Origin: RCIO01 sp965232405
Lineage (GTDB): Bacteria; Pseudomonadota; Alphaproteobacteria; Rhizobiales; Rhizobiaceae
Length of the DNA: 64,000 nucleotides
Assembly (NCBI GenBank): GCA_965232405.1
Contig: OZ246966.1
Location: forward strand, 1,178,001 to 1,242,000
Reading direction: 5' to 3'
Shown: piece by piece, positions 63,391-64,000 of the stretch
Numbering within the stretch: the stretch's first letter is position 1
Layout of the letters: each line of letters begins with the position of its first letter
Translations under genes and position numbers: made by a program
Notes under the pieces: generated by a model
What the model was told of the DNA's origin: nothing
Database searches by the model: none
What the model saw: the letters and a program-made list of their open reading frames with translations, nothing else

Positions 63391-64000
63391 TCAGGCGGAT
63401 GTCGCCAACTGTCCGGCTTCCCAACCCAGGATCGCCCGCTTGCGGGTCAGACCCCAGTGATATCCGGTCAGCGCACCCGACTTTCCGAGCGCCCTGTGGC
63501 ACGGCACCACAAACGAGATCGGATTGGCGCCGACGGCCGCTCCCACTGCGCGGCTCGCTTTCGGCGAGCCGATGCCATCCGCGATTGCGGAGTAGGAGCA
63601 GGCCTTGCCCATCGGGATGCGCAGCAGCGCCTCCCACACCCTCACCTGAAAGTCGGTGCCGATCAGGACGACACGCAGCGGTTCGTCCGCCCGCCAGCGA
63701 GAAGGATCGAAAATGCGGGCGGCATAAGGCTGGGTCGCGCCGACGTTTTCAACATACTCGGCGTTCGGCCAGCGGCCGCGCATATCGTCGAGCGCAACAC
63801 GCTCGCCGCCGGGATCGCAGAATGCCAGACCGGCAAGTCCCCGGTCGGTTGCCATGACCAGCGCCAGGCCGAAGGGCGAAACATGCCAGCCATAATTGAT
63901 CGTCAGGCCGGCGCCGCGGCCCTTATAGTCGCCCGGCGACATGGCCTCGTGGGTTACGAACAGGTCGTGTAGACGGCCGGGCCCGGACATGCCCAGCTCA
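63391..64000 (-). CDS. ada: Ada-type O6-methylguanine-DNA methyltransferase (C-terminal part, runs off right edge)
   Basis: The frame is open to the right edge, so the 203 visible codons are the C-terminal part of a longer protein. The alkyl-acceptor site is VVPCHRALGKSGALTGYHWGL, with the reactive Cys. FQVRVWEALLRIPMGKACSYSAIA is the DNA-binding helix region. The far N-terminal visible part, ELGMSGPGRLHDLFV, matches the segment that follows the AraC-type helix-turn-helix in rhizobial Ada proteins, so the missing part probably holds that domain. An internal ATG at 63990 is unlikely to be the true start. It repairs O6-alkylguanine by suicide transfer. Confidence 0.88.
   Translation of the reverse strand, partial: ELGMSGPGRLHDLFVTHEAMSPGDYKGRGAGLTINYGWHVSPFGLALVMATDRGLAGLAFCDPGGERVALDDMRGRWPNAEYVENVGATQPYAARIFDPSRWRADEPLRVVLIGTDFQVRVWEALLRIPMGKACSYSAIADGIGSPKASRAVGAAVGANPISFVVPCHRALGKSGALTGYHWGLTRKRAILGWEAGQLATSA

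Overview
The window is GC-rich, densely coded bacterial chromosome with no rRNA, tRNA, insertion sequence, CRISPR array or prophage that I can see. Gene content and order point to an alphaproteobacterium of the Rhizobiales, probably close to the Phyllobacteriaceae (Mesorhizobium/Nitratireductor type). The markers are a maeB // mutS - EAL protein - glnD - murJ - trpS - usp - nifU block, an lptC-lptA-lptB-rpoN-hpf-ptsN block, the ActS/ActR (RegB/RegA) redox pair, an OlsB-type ornithine-lipid acyltransferase, Irr-type iron boxes, a CtrA box and a ROSE-like leader before hsp20. The genus assignment is inference.

Layout. (1) 1-11173 is an accessory catabolic region. A seven-gene minus-strand operon (citrate-lyase-like enzyme, family III CoA-transferase, YciI-like protein, three-part TRAP transporter, FMN reductase) diverges from an IclR/PcaU-type regulator followed by a LigB/LigA-type extradiol dioxygenase, a MetE C-domain protein, a cupin and a DgoK-type sugar kinase. 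The divergent promoter holds a PcaU-like three-repeat operator. I read it as uptake and ring cleavage of a protocatechuate- or gallate-like compound with an unusual CoA-dependent lower route. (2) 11210-16401 holds a FAH-family hydrolase, a YeiH exporter, an iron-regulated bfd-bfr pair, a phnN/DUF1045 pair and a secreted protein. (3) 16603-25210 holds a YnjBCD-type ABC importer, HrpB helicase, ActS/ActR and MmcB. (4) 25215-42790 is mostly housekeeping: L,D-transpeptidase, Nfu-type Fe-S protein, usp, trpS, murJ, glnD, a c-di-GMP phosphodiesterase, mutS, malic enzyme, YtoQ, an EEP-family protein and OlsB. (5) 42941-53330 holds a hybrid histidine kinase, AcuI-type reductase, lspA, two RNA methyltransferases, a tandem caspase-like protein, an OCD-family enzyme, LapA, ihfB and sppA. 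(6) 53608-61494 is the LPS-export/sigma-54/PTS block, hsp20-DUF1150, a nucleoside hydrolase and ribokinase. (7) 61557-63311 is a compact four-gene operon of small secreted proteins: two spore-coat-U-like proteins, a one-domain pilus-chaperone-like protein and an unknown, with no usher. It is preceded by a CtrA box and a long hairpin over the ribosome binding site. An Ada-type methyltransferase runs off the right edge.

Most worth a second look: the SCPU/half-chaperone operon with its CtrA site and leader hairpin; the tandem caspase protein whose second domain has lost the catalytic His and carries an EF-hand loop; the aromatic cluster that replaces the known lower pathway with a CoA-transferase/citrate-lyase pair and a MetE-like protein; two Irr boxes; and the hsp20 RNA thermometer.
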